DNA of 64,000 bases from positions 1,516,001 to 1,580,000 of the forward strand of contig NZ_CP021645.1 in NCBI RefSeq assembly GCF_006384975.1, read 5' to 3'. The stretch is from Pseudomonas oryzihabitans (lineage in GTDB: Bacteria > Pseudomonadota > Gammaproteobacteria > Pseudomonadales > Pseudomonadaceae). The notes under the pieces were generated by a model, which was given only the letters and a program-made list of their open reading frames with translations, did not search any database and had not been told where the DNA came from. Shown in pieces: positions 25,466 to 33,742 of this stretch (position 1 is its first letter; each line of letters opens with the position of its first letter). A program made the position numbers and the translations under genes.

Positions 25466-26236
25466 ATGCGCTACGCCATCGTCAATGCCGATGACTTCGG
25501 GCTGTCGCTGGAAGAGAATCGAATCATCCTAGCCGCCTTCCACCGGGGTGTCATCAGCTCCGCAACCCTGATGGCCAACATGCCCGCCTTCGTCGAAGCC
25601 TGCCAGGCGATCGCGGCGCATCACCTGCAGGGGCGCATAGGCCTGCATCTGAATCTGACCTACGGCAGCCCCCTGACCCAGGCATTGCGTGACTGCCCAC
25701 GCTTCTGCAACCACGAAGGTCAATTCCAGCTACGCCTGCCGTTCTGGTTGCCCGTGCTGAGGGCGCGCGAACGCCAGGCGGTGCGGGAGGAACTGGCGGC
25801 CCAATGGGACCGCTGCCTGGCACACGGCGTGACGCCCAGCCATCTGGATTCCCACCAGCACGTACACAATCGCTGGGCCCTGGCCGGCCTGGTTGCCGAC
25901 TTCGCCGCGAGCCATGGCGTACCGGTACGCCAGGCCCGCAATCTGGGGCGCAACCTTGGGCCATTGAAACGGCTATACAAGCGCCTGATCAACCGCCGCC
26001 TGGCAGCACGCGCGCCGAGCAGCATCGCCTTCACCTGCACGCCCCGGGATCTCCAGGACGATTTGCTGGGCACCCGGGGACCGGTCGAGGTGATCGCCCA
26101 CCCGACCTTGCTGGCCGATGGCGACTTCGGTGACGTCTATCTCGACGACGACCTCTCCCTGGTGGCGCTGCTCGATCGGAGGTTGGCAGGTTATCAGCGC
26201 CTCGGCCATGCGGAGCTCGGCGCGCTGTCTCCCTAG
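25466..26236 (+). CDS. ChbG/HpnK (YdjC) family carbohydrate deacetylase
   Basis: A 256-residue YdjC-type deacetylase with NADDFG at residues 8-13 and the metal-binding HLDSHQHVH motif. Relatives remove N-acetyl groups from chito-oligosaccharides or hopanoid-linked sugars. It begins on the base after the previous stop and is the last gene of the EPS operon; no terminator hairpin follows. With the NodB-type deacetylase it gives the cluster two unrelated deacetylases. Confidence 0.9.
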   Translation: MRYAIVNADDFGLSLEENRIILAAFHRGVISSATLMANMPAFVEACQAIAAHHLQGRIGLHLNLTYGSPLTQALRDCPRFCNHEGQFQLRLPFWLPVLRARERQAVREELAAQWDRCLAHGVTPSHLDSHQHVHNRWALAGLVADFAASHGVPVRQARNLGRNLGPLKRLYKRLINRRLAARAPSSIAFTCTPRDLQDDLLGTRGPVEVIAHPTLLADGDFGDVYLDDDLSLVALLDRRLAGYQRLGHAELGALSP

Positions 26237-26298
26237 CCAAGGGCGAACTCCGGCGCCTCGCTACCGCTCCTATGGGAGAAGCCCTGCAGAGTCGCCCC

Positions 26299-27318
26299 AT
26301 GGACCTCGTCATCGCCCGCCCGGACGGTCTCTACTGCCCGCCCGGTGATTTCTACATCGACCCCTGGCATCCGGTGGAGCGTTCGGTCATCACCCATGGT
26401 CATGGCGATCATGCCCGGGTGGGCAACGGTCACTATCTGGCGACCTCGGCCAGCGCCGGTATCCTGCGCGCGCGCCTGGGCGCCGACATCAACCTGCAGA
26501 CGCTGGACTACGGCGAGGTCATCGACCATCACGGCGTGAAGCTGAGCTTCCATCCAGCCGGCCATGTGCTGGGCTCGGCCCAGGTGCGCCTGGAATACCG
26601 CGGCGAGGTCTGGGTGGCCTCGGGCGACTACAAGGTCGAGCCCGACGGTACCTGCACCCCCTTCGAGCCGGTGCGCTGCCATACCTTCATTACCGAATCC
26701 ACCTTCGGCCTACCGATCTATCGCTGGCGGCCACAAAGCGAGATCTTCGCCGAGGTCAATGCCTGGTGGCGGGCCAACCAGGCCCAGGGGCTGGCCAGCG
26801 TGCTCTACAGCTATGCCTTCGGCAAGGCGCAACGGTTGCTGCACGGTATAGATCCGGAGATAGGGCCCATCCTCGCCCATGGTGCGGTGGAGCCGCTCAA
26901 CCGGGTCTATCGCGACGCCGGTATCCGCATACCCGAGACCCACTACGCCGGCGACTTCAAGAAAAGCGATCCGCTGCTGCGCCAGGCGCTGATCATCGCC
27001 CCGCCCTCGGCCGGCGGCAGTACCTGGATCCGCCGCTTCGGCGAACACAGCGACGCCTTCGCCAGTGGCTGGATGATGCTGCGTGGCACCCGCCGCCGCC
27101 GCGGCGTGGATCGCGGCTTCGTGCTGTCCGACCACGCCGACTGGCCGGGCCTGCTGTGGGCCATCGAGCAGACCGGCGCCGAACGAGTGATGGTCACCCA
27201 CGGCTCGGTCGCCACCCTGGTGCGCTATCTACGCGACCAAGGTCTGGACGCTCAGGGCTTCACCACCGAATACGGTGAGGAAGACGACACCCCCGTTGCC
27301 ACGGAGGCCCAGGCATGA
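26299..27318 (+). CDS. Ligase-associated DNA exonuclease (metallo-beta-lactamase fold)
   Basis: A 339-residue nuclease of the beta-CASP/MBL group. The metal site THGHGDHAR (HxHxDH) is near residue 33; GHVLGSAQV and LSDHADW supply later ligands. Orthologs act in DNA repair with an adjacent ATP-dependent ligase and an Lhr-Core helicase. Here the ligase overlaps the gene end (ATGA) but the helicase is absent. Start ATG 26299 fits the usual N-terminus (MDLVIARPDGLY); ATG 26272 adds nine residues. Confidence 0.9.
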   Translation: MDLVIARPDGLYCPPGDFYIDPWHPVERSVITHGHGDHARVGNGHYLATSASAGILRARLGADINLQTLDYGEVIDHHGVKLSFHPAGHVLGSAQVRLEYRGEVWVASGDYKVEPDGTCTPFEPVRCHTFITESTFGLPIYRWRPQSEIFAEVNAWWRANQAQGLASVLYSYAFGKAQRLLHGIDPEIGPILAHGAVEPLNRVYRDAGIRIPETHYAGDFKKSDPLLRQALIIAPPSAGGSTWIRRFGEHSDAFASGWMMLRGTRRRRGVDRGFVLSDHADWPGLLWAIEQTGAERVMVTHGSVATLVRYLRDQGLDAQGFTTEYGEEDDTPVATEAQA

Positions 27319-29036
27319 AGGCCTTCGCCGAACTCTATGGCCGTCTCGACGCCACCACCTCCAGCAACGCCAAGCTGGCCGCGCTGGTGGACTACTTCGG
27401 CAGCGCCCCAGCCGCCGATGCCGCCTGGGCGGTGTACTTTCTCGCTGGCGGTCGCCCACGGCGCCTGGTGCCGACGCGACAGCTGCGCGAATTGACCATG
27501 GCCCTTTCCGGGCTGCCTGAATGGTTGTTCGAAGAAAGCTACCAGGCGGTGGGCGACCTGGCCGAGACCATGGCGCTGCTGATTCCCACCGCCGATACCG
27601 CCAATGCCGAAGGGCTGGCGTTCTGGCTCGAAGAATACCTGCTGCCGTTACGCGGCCTGCCGCCGGAAGCGCTGGCCGAGCGCCTGCCGCCGCTCTGGGG
27701 CCAACTGGATCGCCAGAGCCTGATGGTCTGCATCAAGCTGATCACCGGCGAATTCCGCGTCGGCGTCTCCAAGCTGCTGGTGACCCGTGCCCTGGCCACC
27801 CTGGCCGACCTCGATCCCAAGCGGGTCGCCCAGCGCCTGGTGGGCTATACCGATCTCTCCCACCGCCCCACCGCCGAGGGCTATGCGCGCCTGATCGCCG
27901 CGGAAAGCCCGGACGAACATGCCCAGCGCGGCGGCCAGCCCTATCCCTTCTTTCTCGCCCATGCCCTGCAACTGCCGGTGGAGCAATTCGAGGCGCAACT
28001 GGGGCCGGCCGAGGACTGGCAGGTGGAGTGGAAGTGGGACGGCATCCGCGCCCAGTTGGTCAAGCGCGATGGCCGCCTGTGGATCTGGTCGCGGGGCGAG
28101 GACCTGGTCACCGATCGCTTTCCCGAATTACATCCCCTGGCGGCCCTGCTGCCGGACGGCACGGTGATCGACGGCGAGATCGTGGTCTGGAAGGAAGACG
28201 CCGCACCCGACACCCTGCTCAGCAGCGAGGAAGTGAGCGAACACCAGGACGGCCGCGATCCGGCCGCGCCCATCCCCTTCGGCGTGCAGCCCTTCGCCCT
28301 GCTGCAGCAGCGCATCGGGCGCAAGACCCTGGGCAAGAAGATCCTTGAAGACGTGCCGGTCATCCTGCTCGCCTATGACCTGCTGGAATGGCAGGGCCAT
28401 GACCTGCGTAGCCAGCCGCAACGGCAGCGCCGCGCCCAATTGGAAAGCCTGGTGGCCCATTGCGCCAGCCCGCTGCTGAGACCCTCGCCATTGCTGCACG
28501 GCCGCGACTGGCAGGACCTCGCCCGCCAGCGCGAAGCCTCCCGCACCCTGGGCGTGGAAGGCATGATGCTCAAGGCGCGCGACTCCCTCTATGGCGTCGG
28601 CCGCACCAAGGACATGGGTACCTGGTGGAAGTGGAAGGTCGATCCCTTCTCGGTGGATGCGGTGCTCATCTATGCCCAGCGCGGCCATGGGCGGCGCGCC
28701 AGCCTCTATTCCGACTACACCTTCGCCGTCTGGGATGGCCCGCCGGACAGCTCCGAGCGAACCCTGGTGCCCTTCGCCAAGGCCTACTCGGGTCTTACCG
28801 ACGAGGAAATGCGCAAGGTCGACGCCATCGTGCGGCGGACCACGGTGGAGAAGTTCGGTCCGGTGCGTAGCGTCGAGCCGACCCTGGTGTTCGAGCTGGG
28901 CTTCGAGGGCATCGCCCTGTCCAAGCGCCACAAGAGTGGCGTCGCCGTGCGCTTTCCGCGCATGCTGCGCTGGCGCCATGACAAGCCGGTGGCCGAAGCG
29001 GACACCCTGGACATCCTGCAGAACCTGCTGGCCTAG
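27315..29036 (+). CDS. ATP-dependent DNA ligase (exonuclease-associated type)
   Basis: A 573-residue ligase. An N-terminal helical domain (~1-210) leads to the nucleotidyltransferase domain, with the adenylated lysine in EWKWDGIRAQ, the DGEIVVW motif, GVEGMMLKARDS and WWKWK. A C-terminal OB domain follows. It seals nicks with ATP and probably works with the nuclease encoded immediately upstream, with which it overlaps by four bases. Confidence 0.94.
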   Translation: MKAFAELYGRLDATTSSNAKLAALVDYFGSAPAADAAWAVYFLAGGRPRRLVPTRQLRELTMALSGLPEWLFEESYQAVGDLAETMALLIPTADTANAEGLAFWLEEYLLPLRGLPPEALAERLPPLWGQLDRQSLMVCIKLITGEFRVGVSKLLVTRALATLADLDPKRVAQRLVGYTDLSHRPTAEGYARLIAAESPDEHAQRGGQPYPFFLAHALQLPVEQFEAQLGPAEDWQVEWKWDGIRAQLVKRDGRLWIWSRGEDLVTDRFPELHPLAALLPDGTVIDGEIVVWKEDAAPDTLLSSEEVSEHQDGRDPAAPIPFGVQPFALLQQRIGRKTLGKKILEDVPVILLAYDLLEWQGHDLRSQPQRQRRAQLESLVAHCASPLLRPSPLLHGRDWQDLARQREASRTLGVEGMMLKARDSLYGVGRTKDMGTWWKWKVDPFSVDAVLIYAQRGHGRRASLYSDYTFAVWDGPPDSSERTLVPFAKAYSGLTDEEMRKVDAIVRRTTVEKFGPVRSVEPTLVFELGFEGIALSKRHKSGVAVRFPRMLRWRHDKPVAEADTLDILQNLLA

Positions 29037-29039
29037 CCC

Positions 29040-30140
29040 ATGGCAGACGACAGGCCACCGCCCGTTACCGATGGCGCCCTGGGCGCGCCCCAGGAACCGC
29101 GCTGGACACTGGCACTCGTCTGCTTGCCGGCGCTGGCGACCATCCTGCTCACCGGCTTGCTGACGGGCGCCTGGCTACCCTGCGTCGTGGCCCTGGGCGG
29201 CGCCTACACGGTCGGCTTCGGTGCCTACAAGAGCTTTGCCGCCGAACCCCTGGCACCCATGCTGGTGGCGGTCCTGGGCATGGCCTTTTCCGCGGCGGTC
29301 GGCTCCCTGCTCGGCCACTATCCACCGGCCTTGGTCCTGGCCGGGGCACTCTGGGCGGCCTGCTGCGCCTGGCTATTCGCGGTCGGTAACGGGCCCTGGT
29401 GGATCACCCAGCAATGGACCGTGGCCTTGCTGGTGGCCGGCGGTTTTCCCGGTGATATGCACCAGGCCCTGCTGCGCAGCGGACTGGTGCTCGCGGGCGG
29501 CCTCTGGCAAGTACTGCTCTTCGCCCTGCTGCAGAAGGCCCTCTACCGTTCCCAATGGCGCCTGCGCACCGGCTCGCTCAAGGCCCACCTGCACGAGGTG
29601 GTGCTGCTGTTCGAAGACAAATTCCGCCTCGGGCGCTACGGCTTCTACGCCGCCGCCGTGGTCGCCCTCTGCCAGGCATTGACCGATCTGCTCGACTACG
29701 GTCACGGCTACTGGGCGCCGATGACCGCGCTGCTGGTGCTGAAACCGCGGTTCAGCGACACCTGGCGGCGCGCCCTGGGCCGACTCGGCGGTACCCTGGC
29801 GGGTTGCCTGCTGGCCAGCGCCTTGGTCTGGCTCGACAACACAGCCAGCGTATTGGCCAGCGGTTGTCTGCTCAGCGCGCTCGGTGCCTATCTGCTGCAG
29901 GACGGTCGCTACTCGCTGCAAACGATCTTCATCACCGCCACCACGGTCCTCATGGTCGCGCTGGCAGGGGCACCCGAAACCAGCATCGCCCTCGAACGCT
30001 TCGGCAGCACCCTGCTCGGTGGCGGCGTGGCCCTGGCGTTCCTCGCCCTCGAAGCGGGCATCGAGCGGCTCCTACCCGGCCTTCACCGGCGACGGCTGCG
30101 CCAGCAGAACGCCAATAACCCCAGCAAGGCACCCAAGTAG
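29040..30140 (+). CDS. FUSC family inner-membrane protein
   Basis: A 366-residue protein with two groups of about four to five hydrophobic helices flanking a cytoplasmic segment (residues ~175-205), the layout of fusaric-acid-resistance (FUSC) proteins. The second group contains YGHGYWAPMTALLVLKPRFSDTWRRALGRLGGT, the family hallmark. It is shorter than the usual ~650-700 residue aromatic-acid exporters. Starts three bases after the ligase stop. Its last 58 bases overlap, on the opposite strand, the end of the small membrane protein gene. Confidence 0.85.
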   Translation: MADDRPPPVTDGALGAPQEPRWTLALVCLPALATILLTGLLTGAWLPCVVALGGAYTVGFGAYKSFAAEPLAPMLVAVLGMAFSAAVGSLLGHYPPALVLAGALWAACCAWLFAVGNGPWWITQQWTVALLVAGGFPGDMHQALLRSGLVLAGGLWQVLLFALLQKALYRSQWRLRTGSLKAHLHEVVLLFEDKFRLGRYGFYAAAVVALCQALTDLLDYGHGYWAPMTALLVLKPRFSDTWRRALGRLGGTLAGCLLASALVWLDNTASVLASGCLLSALGAYLLQDGRYSLQTIFITATTVLMVALAGAPETSIALERFGSTLLGGGVALAFLALEAGIERLLPGLHRRRLRQQNANNPSKAPK

Positions 30141-30580
30141 CTGCCATCGTGCATCCAGGCCGCCAGCAGAAAACCCCGGACGTCCTGAACGCAGGCGGGC
30201 ACGCGCTGAGCGTGGCCGAATTCCAATGCCAGCCAGCCGAGTAACAGGCCAACGACCGCCAGGCTCATAGCGCCCAGCAATACGGCTGCCGCACCCCGCC
30301 AGAGCAGATTGCCCAGGCCACTTCTATTGCGCACCCACCCCAGCAGTGCCAGCCCCAGCGGCAAGCCCGCCGCAGCCCCAGCCAACAGCCCCACCTGGGC
30401 CGCCCGCCAGCGCGGCGCGATCTCTTCGTCGAGCAGGCCGAATTGCGCAAACTTCAGGCAGGTGAAGTATTCCGGGCCAAGGGCATAACTCAGTTGATCG
30501 TGCAGGGCACCATAGAGCGCGGCCACAGCCACCAGGACAGCCAGGCGCAGCGCCTGGCCACCCCACGCTTGCCCGGTCAA
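30083..30580 (-). CDS. Small multi-helix membrane protein, TTG start
   Basis: A 165-residue protein with about four hydrophobic helices. Its N-terminal QLSYALGPEYFTCLKFAQFG segment suggests a conserved family found in pseudomonads, but I cannot assign a function. The start is a TTG at 30580-30578 that overlaps the stop of the upstream GNAT gene (TTGA) and has AAGGAG eight bases upstream. No ATG is available in the frame at a sensible place. It converges on and overlaps the FUSC gene by 58 bases. Confidence 0.78.
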   Translation of the reverse strand: MTGQAWGGQALRLAVLVAVAALYGALHDQLSYALGPEYFTCLKFAQFGLLDEEIAPRWRAAQVGLLAGAAAGLPLGLALLGWVRNRSGLGNLLWRGAAAVLLGAMSLAVVGLLLGWLALEFGHAQRVPACVQDVRGFLLAAWMHDGSYLGALLGLLAFCWRSRRR

Positions 30581-31023
30581 TCGACCAACTCCTTGTAGAA
30601 ACTGTGCAGACCAGTACCCAGCGGCCGCGGCAGGTAGCCGCAGTGTCGATAGCCGCAGCGCTTGTAGAAGCCAGCCGCCTGGGCCGTGCGCAGGTAGGCC
30701 ACCGTGGCGCCCAGGGCGCGGGCCTCGGCTTCCGCCCGTTGCAACAGCCGCTGGCCCAGCCCGCAGCCGCGATGGGTTTCGGCGACCCAGAGCACCTCGA
30801 TTTCCAGCCCCTGCCAGAACACCTTGCCCAGCAGTCCGGCGATTACCCCCGTCGTATCGCTGATCACCAGGCGCACGGGTACGTCGGCCGATTCGTCCGC
30901 CAGCCCTGGATGCTGGGCGCTCACGAAGGCCGCGAAGCCCTGTTCCACCGCATCCGCCTGCACCGGCGTCGCTACGAGGATGTCGTACGCCATATCTGGT
31001 TTGCCACCTGCGCTCACTGTCAT
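30577..31023 (-). CDS. GNAT family N-acetyltransferase
   Basis: A 148-residue GNAT enzyme with VFWQGLEIEVLWVAETHRGCGLGQRLL (acetyl-CoA pyrophosphate loop, RGCGLG) and AAGFYKRCGYRHCGYL at the end. Substrate unknown. ATG 31023 has GGGAG nine bases upstream; ATG 30993 (138 residues) agrees with the usual family start and is almost as likely. Translationally coupled to the membrane protein that follows. Confidence 0.87.
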   Translation of the reverse strand: MTVSAGGKPDMAYDILVATPVQADAVEQGFAAFVSAQHPGLADESADVPVRLVISDTTGVIAGLLGKVFWQGLEIEVLWVAETHRGCGLGQRLLQRAEAEARALGATVAYLRTAQAAGFYKRCGYRHCGYLPRPLGTGLHSFYKELVD

Positions 31024-31375
31024 CCTGACCTGCTCCCGTTTCCTTTGCACACAGCACTGCTCCACGATTGCTACCGCTCGGGTTCAGCCTCTGCGGTCAG
31101 CGGAATCCTCTGCTACCTTTTTGCCCATTGATGATGCGACTGCGCCTTTTTCGACCCAAACCAGTGCATTCGTCTGCACCATGCAGGAAAGCCGCGCCCT
31201 TCCAGTGCATAATGCGCGCCGCTTCGTGACGGCGGCTGCTACCGGATGTAACTAACGCGGCAAACGCGTACAGATTTGGGACGATCTTCGCCGACTGGTA
31301 AGCTTATTGCTCCCGCGAGGGCACGGGTGTCGTAATGGCGCCATGATTTCATCCACATTCGCATTAGGATCCGAC
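31024..31375. other. Intergenic region upstream of aotJ
   Basis: About 350 bases between the divergent GNAT gene and aotJ. It contains the candidate sigma-54 promoter at 31295-31311 and no supportable gene. Confidence 0.55.
31295..31311 (+). promoter_or_regulatory. Candidate sigma-54 promoter for aotJ
   Basis: CTGGTAAGCTTATTGCT has GG and GC separated by ten bases (31297-31298 and 31309-31310), with the favoured TTGCT at -12 but TGGTA instead of TGGCA at -24. The predicted start is near 31322, about 54 bases before the aotJ ATG. This suggests nitrogen control of arginine uptake. Confidence 0.45.
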
Positions 31376-32155
31376 ATGAAAAAAAGCTGGCTGACTCTCT
31401 CTGCGCTCGCCCTGTGCCTGGCCGCCGGTTCGGCGATGGCCAAGGAATGGAAAGAGATCCGTTTCGGTGTGGATACCACCTACCCGCCCTTCGAGTCCCA
31501 GGCGGCCGATGGCAGCTTCGTCGGCTTCGACATCGAGCTGGGCAACGCCATCTGCGAAAAGCTCAAGGTCCAGTGCAAGTGGATAGTGAGTGACTTCGAC
31601 GGCCTGATTCCCGGCCTGCGCGCGCGCAAGTTCGACGGCATCCTGTCCTCCCTGACCAAGACCCCGGCCCGTGCCGAGCAGATCGATTTCTCCGACCTGA
31701 TGTGGTCGGGCCCCTCCTCCATGGTCACCAAGGAAGGCTCCAACCTGCAGGCCACCGCGGAAAGCCTGAAGGGCAAGACCGTTGGCGTCCAGCAGGGCAC
31801 CATCCAGGAAACCTTCGCCAAGCAGAAGCTGGCGCCCAACGGCGTCAACGTCAAGAGCTACCAGAACCAGGATCAGGTCTACGCCGACCTGGTATCGGGT
31901 CGTATCGACGTCGCCATGCAGGACATGCTGCAGGCGCAGGACGGCTTCATGAAGTCGCCCGAAGCCAAGGGCTTCGTCAACACCCCGATCCACGACGATC
32001 TGCTGCCGGCTGATACCGCCATCGGCATCCGCAAGGGCAATGACGAGTTCAAGACCTTCGTCAACAAGGGCATCGCGGCCATCCACGCCGACGGCACCTA
32101 CGACAAGATCCAGAAGAAGTACTTCGGCGACCTGAACCTCTACGATCCCAAGTAA
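31376..32155 (+). CDS. aotJ: Arginine/ornithine-binding protein of the AotJQMP transporter
   Basis: A 259-residue periplasmic binding protein for basic amino acids. The Sec signal peptide covers residues ~1-22 (AGSAMA cleavage); the mature protein opens EWKEIRFGVDTTYPPFESQ and has GFDIELGNAIC and the DGLIPGLRARKFDGI ligand region. Start ATG 31376 gives the clean signal peptide. An attenuator-like hairpin follows 13 bases after the stop, as expected when the binding protein is made in excess over the permeases. Confidence 0.94.
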   Translation: MKKSWLTLSALALCLAAGSAMAKEWKEIRFGVDTTYPPFESQAADGSFVGFDIELGNAICEKLKVQCKWIVSDFDGLIPGLRARKFDGILSSLTKTPARAEQIDFSDLMWSGPSSMVTKEGSNLQATAESLKGKTVGVQQGTIQETFAKQKLAPNGVNVKSYQNQDQVYADLVSGRIDVAMQDMLQAQDGFMKSPEAKGFVNTPIHDDLLPADTAIGIRKGNDEFKTFVNKGIAAIHADGTYDKIQKKYFGDLNLYDPK

Positions 32156-32168
32156 AGCTCGCTCGGCC

Positions 32169-32197
32169 AACGCCTCCGGTGCCGCCGGGGGCGTTTT
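32169..32197 (+). terminator. Attenuator hairpin between aotJ and aotQ
   Basis: AACGCCTCCGG (32169-32179) pairs over 11 bp, with one G-T pair, with 32185-32195 around the loop TGCCG. The stem runs into TTTT (32194-32197). It probably terminates part of the transcripts, lowering permease expression relative to aotJ. Confidence 0.75.
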
Positions 32198-32257
32198 ACA
32201 TATGACCGCCGGCAACCCCGGCGGCCAAGGTCCAACCAGGCGATTCCCTCTCGACGC

Positions 32258-32998
32258 ATGCAGCAGAATTCCTTCGACTCCTTCTTGCAGTCCATCGGAC
32301 TGGGCACGCTCAGCCTGCATGGCTACGGCCCGCTGATCCTGGAAGGCACCCTGACGACCCTTCAACTCGCCGGCTTCGCCCTGGTGGTAGCGGTCATCCT
32401 CGGTCTGCTCGGCGCCTCCGCCAAGCTGTCGCGCCTGGCGCCGCTGCGCTTCATCGCGCAGAGCTACACCACCCTCATTCGCGGCGTACCGGACCTGGTC
32501 CTGATGCTGCTGATCTTCTACAGCCTGCAGAACTGGCTGGGCGCCCTGACCGACTACCTGGGCTGGGACTACATCGACATCGATCCCATGGCCGCCGGTA
32601 TCGCCACCCTCGGCTTCATCTACGGTGCCTACTTCACCGAAACCTTCCGGGGCGCCATCCTCGCCGTGCCGCGCGGCCAGGGCGAGGCTGCGCTGGCCTA
32701 CGGCCTGACCCGCTGGCAGACCTTCACCCTGATCACCTTTCCGCAGATGATGAGATTCGCCCTGCCCGGCATCGGCAACAACTGGCAGGTGCTGCTCAAG
32801 GCCACCGCGCTGGTCTCCATCATCGGCCTGGCCGATCTGGTGCGCGCGGCCCAGGAAGCCGGCAAGGGCACCTTCAAGCTGTTCTATTTCCTGATCGTCG
32901 CCGGCGTCATCTATCTGCTCATCACCGCCCTCACCAACGCCATCCTCGGCGCCCTGGAACGGCGCTATCACGTCGGCGTGCGGGAGGCCAAGCGATGA
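32258..32998 (+). CDS. aotQ: Arginine/ornithine ABC transporter permease 1
   Basis: A 246-residue HisQ/ArtQ-type permease with five helices; the loop GQGEAALAYGLTRWQTF is the EAA motif that docks the ATPase. Begins 102 bases after aotJ, beyond the attenuator, and overlaps aotM by four bases. The ribosome site is weak. Confidence 0.93.
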   Translation: MQQNSFDSFLQSIGLGTLSLHGYGPLILEGTLTTLQLAGFALVVAVILGLLGASAKLSRLAPLRFIAQSYTTLIRGVPDLVLMLLIFYSLQNWLGALTDYLGWDYIDIDPMAAGIATLGFIYGAYFTETFRGAILAVPRGQGEAALAYGLTRWQTFTLITFPQMMRFALPGIGNNWQVLLKATALVSIIGLADLVRAAQEAGKGTFKLFYFLIVAGVIYLLITALTNAILGALERRYHVGVREAKR

Positions 32999-33705
32999 TC
33001 GAACTCCTGCAGCAATACTGGAAACCCCTGCTGTGGACCGATGGCTACCACATCACCGGCCTGGCCATGACCCTCTGGCTGCTGGTGGCCTCGGTGGCGA
33101 TCGGCTTCATCGTCTCGGTCCCGCTGTCGGTGGCCCGGGTCTCCGAACGGCGTTGGTTGCGCTGGCCGATCGGTTTCTATACCTACGTCTTTCGCGGTAC
33201 GCCGCTCTATCTGCAGTTGCTGATCTGCTACACCGGCATCTACAGCCTGAGCGTCGTGCGCGACCAGCCGCTGCTGGGCAGCTTCTTCCGTGACGGCCTG
33301 AACTGCACCATCCTGGCCTTCGCCTTGAATACCTGCGCCTACACCACCGAGATCTTCGCCGGGGCCATCCGCAATACCCCCCACGGCGAGGTGGAAGCGG
33401 CCAAGGCCTACGGGTTGGACGGCTGGCGCCTGTACGTGCATGTCATCCTGCCGTCGGCCCTGCGCCGTTCGCTGCCCTTTTACAGCAACGAAGTGATCAT
33501 GATGCTGCACTCCACCACCCTGGCGTTCACCGCCACGGTACCGGACCTGCTCAAGATCGCCCGCGACGCCAATACCGCGACCTTCCTGACCTTCCAGTCG
33601 TTCGGCCTGGCCGCCTTGCTGTACCTGACGGTGTCCTTCATCCTCATCGGCCTGTTCCGCCTCGCGGAGCGCCGCTGGCTGGCCTTCCTCGGCCCGACCC
33701 ACTGA
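32995..33705 (+). CDS. aotM: Arginine/ornithine ABC transporter permease 2
   Basis: A 236-residue HisM-type permease that pairs with AotQ. The EAA loop reads HGEVEAAKAYGLDGWRLY. Four-base overlap (ATGA) with aotQ indicates coupled translation. Confidence 0.93.
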   Translation: MIELLQQYWKPLLWTDGYHITGLAMTLWLLVASVAIGFIVSVPLSVARVSERRWLRWPIGFYTYVFRGTPLYLQLLICYTGIYSLSVVRDQPLLGSFFRDGLNCTILAFALNTCAYTTEIFAGAIRNTPHGEVEAAKAYGLDGWRLYVHVILPSALRRSLPFYSNEVIMMLHSTTLAFTATVPDLLKIARDANTATFLTFQSFGLAALLYLTVSFILIGLFRLAERRWLAFLGPTH

Positions 33706-33742
33706 TACAAGCGGCCGCGCCCGGCGCGGCTCCGGAGTAGTG

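Noticed and set aside
30581..31057. N-terminal half of a 324-codon minus-strand frame
   Set aside because: Out-of-frame shadow of the GNAT gene; only the part after the TTG at 30580 is protein-like.
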